A DNA stretch of 64,000 nt. Source: Phanerodontia chrysosporium (taxonomy: Eukaryota; Basidiomycota; Agaricomycetes; Polyporales; Phanerochaetaceae). The notes under the pieces are model-generated. The model saw only the letters and a program-made list of their open reading frames with translations, had not been told where the DNA came from and searched no databases. The first letter of the stretch is position 1, and each line of letters starts with the position of its first letter. A program made the translations under genes and the position numbers. Where the stretch lies: assembly GCA_001910725.1 (NCBI GenBank), contig MJGA01000023.1, positions 248,001-312,000 of the forward strand. The letters run 5' to 3'. This document shows positions 63,770-64,000 of the stretch, piece after piece.

Positions 63770-64000
63770 CGTGGTGTTGGTGTCGACGAAGGACTGACAA
63801 ATCCAAAACTGCAAAGGATTAGAGGCGGGAGGCAGAAGAGGGATGGTGGAGGGGCGGAAGCAAGTTATACGGAGACGCTGCGGGTCTCGGGAGGTGACCA
63901 GTGGCGGTGGTATCTGGGTTCCAAATCCTAGGATCTCTGGCGAAGGCGGTACCTGGATGACTAGAGCGACGGTGCCGATGAGGTGAGCGACTGTTCGCTG
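63770..64000 (-). other. 5' flank or further 5' exon of the Bcs1-like gene
   Basis: On the minus strand a pyrimidine-rich stretch ends TTTGTCAG just before TCCTTCGTCGACACC, which would be read SFVDTNTTMDALK. That looks like an intron end and exon start, so the true start codon may lie in this segment or beyond the window edge. Confidence 0.35.

Noticed and set aside
1..64000. CRISPR arrays, bacterial operons, ribosome binding sites, rRNA genes
   Set aside because: No regularly spaced identical short repeats and no rRNA-like sequence. Gene structure with spliceosomal introns shows a eukaryotic nuclear genome.

Overview
The window looks like nuclear DNA of an agaricomycete basidiomycete, plausibly a polypore-type wood decayer. 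The evidence is short (about 50-60 nt) GT-AG introns interrupting almost every gene, GC-rich codon third positions, and recognisable fungal versions of Ada2, Ctr9, Hsp110, Bcs1-like ATPase and a group I G-alpha. There is also a GPI-type aspartic protease, F-box proteins of the expanded agaricomycete type, and LTR retrotransposons. Species cannot be named from the sequence alone.

Layout. From 0 to 18.4 kb the window is gene-dense: an F-box protein, a membrane-anchored cysteine-synthase-like enzyme (Mcy1 type), the SAGA adaptor ADA2 divergently transcribed from the Paf1-complex subunit CTR9, a HIT zinc-finger protein, a secreted/GPI aspartic protease and a second F-box protein. From 18.4 to 24.3 kb there is a decayed, repeated segment. 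It contains two tandem genes for a ten-cysteine secreted protein, one intact and one with an in-frame stop, embedded in two or three diverged copies of a roughly 1-2 kb unit. From 24.3 to 31.3 kb lie conserved genes again: Hsp110, a CoA-binding-fold protein, an intron-containing tRNA-Ser(GCT) and a G-alpha. From 31.3 to 42.7 kb the sequence is gene-poor, with two paralogous SRPK-like small kinases, a possible decayed small-protein gene and a hypothetical Pro/Ala-rich ORF.

From 42.7 to 56.6 kb is a transposon landing zone. A Ty3/gypsy chromovirus (42761-50852, apparently identical 600-bp LTRs, TSD CGCCC) is flanked by two inverted tRNA-derived SINE-like copies. A Ty1/copia element (51629-56311, apparently identical 268-bp LTRs, TSD GTATA) has inserted into exon 1 of a small gene. 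From 56.6 to 60.7 kb are three more members of that gene's family, and at 61.3-63.8 kb a Bcs1-like AAA ATPase.

The most notable items follow. (1) The gypsy element has a leader of about 1.33 kb between its inferred transcription start and the gag AUG with no ATG in any sense frame, although it carries a roughly 270-codon methionine-free open frame. It also has self-priming, a chromodomain and a C-terminal dUTPase. (2) A five-member, unrecognised two-exon small-protein family is present, and one member is cleanly split by the copia element. (3) Seven short frame breaks sit in six otherwise conserved genes. They look like systematic base-calling indels rather than biology, and they warn against over-reading single-base lesions in this contig.
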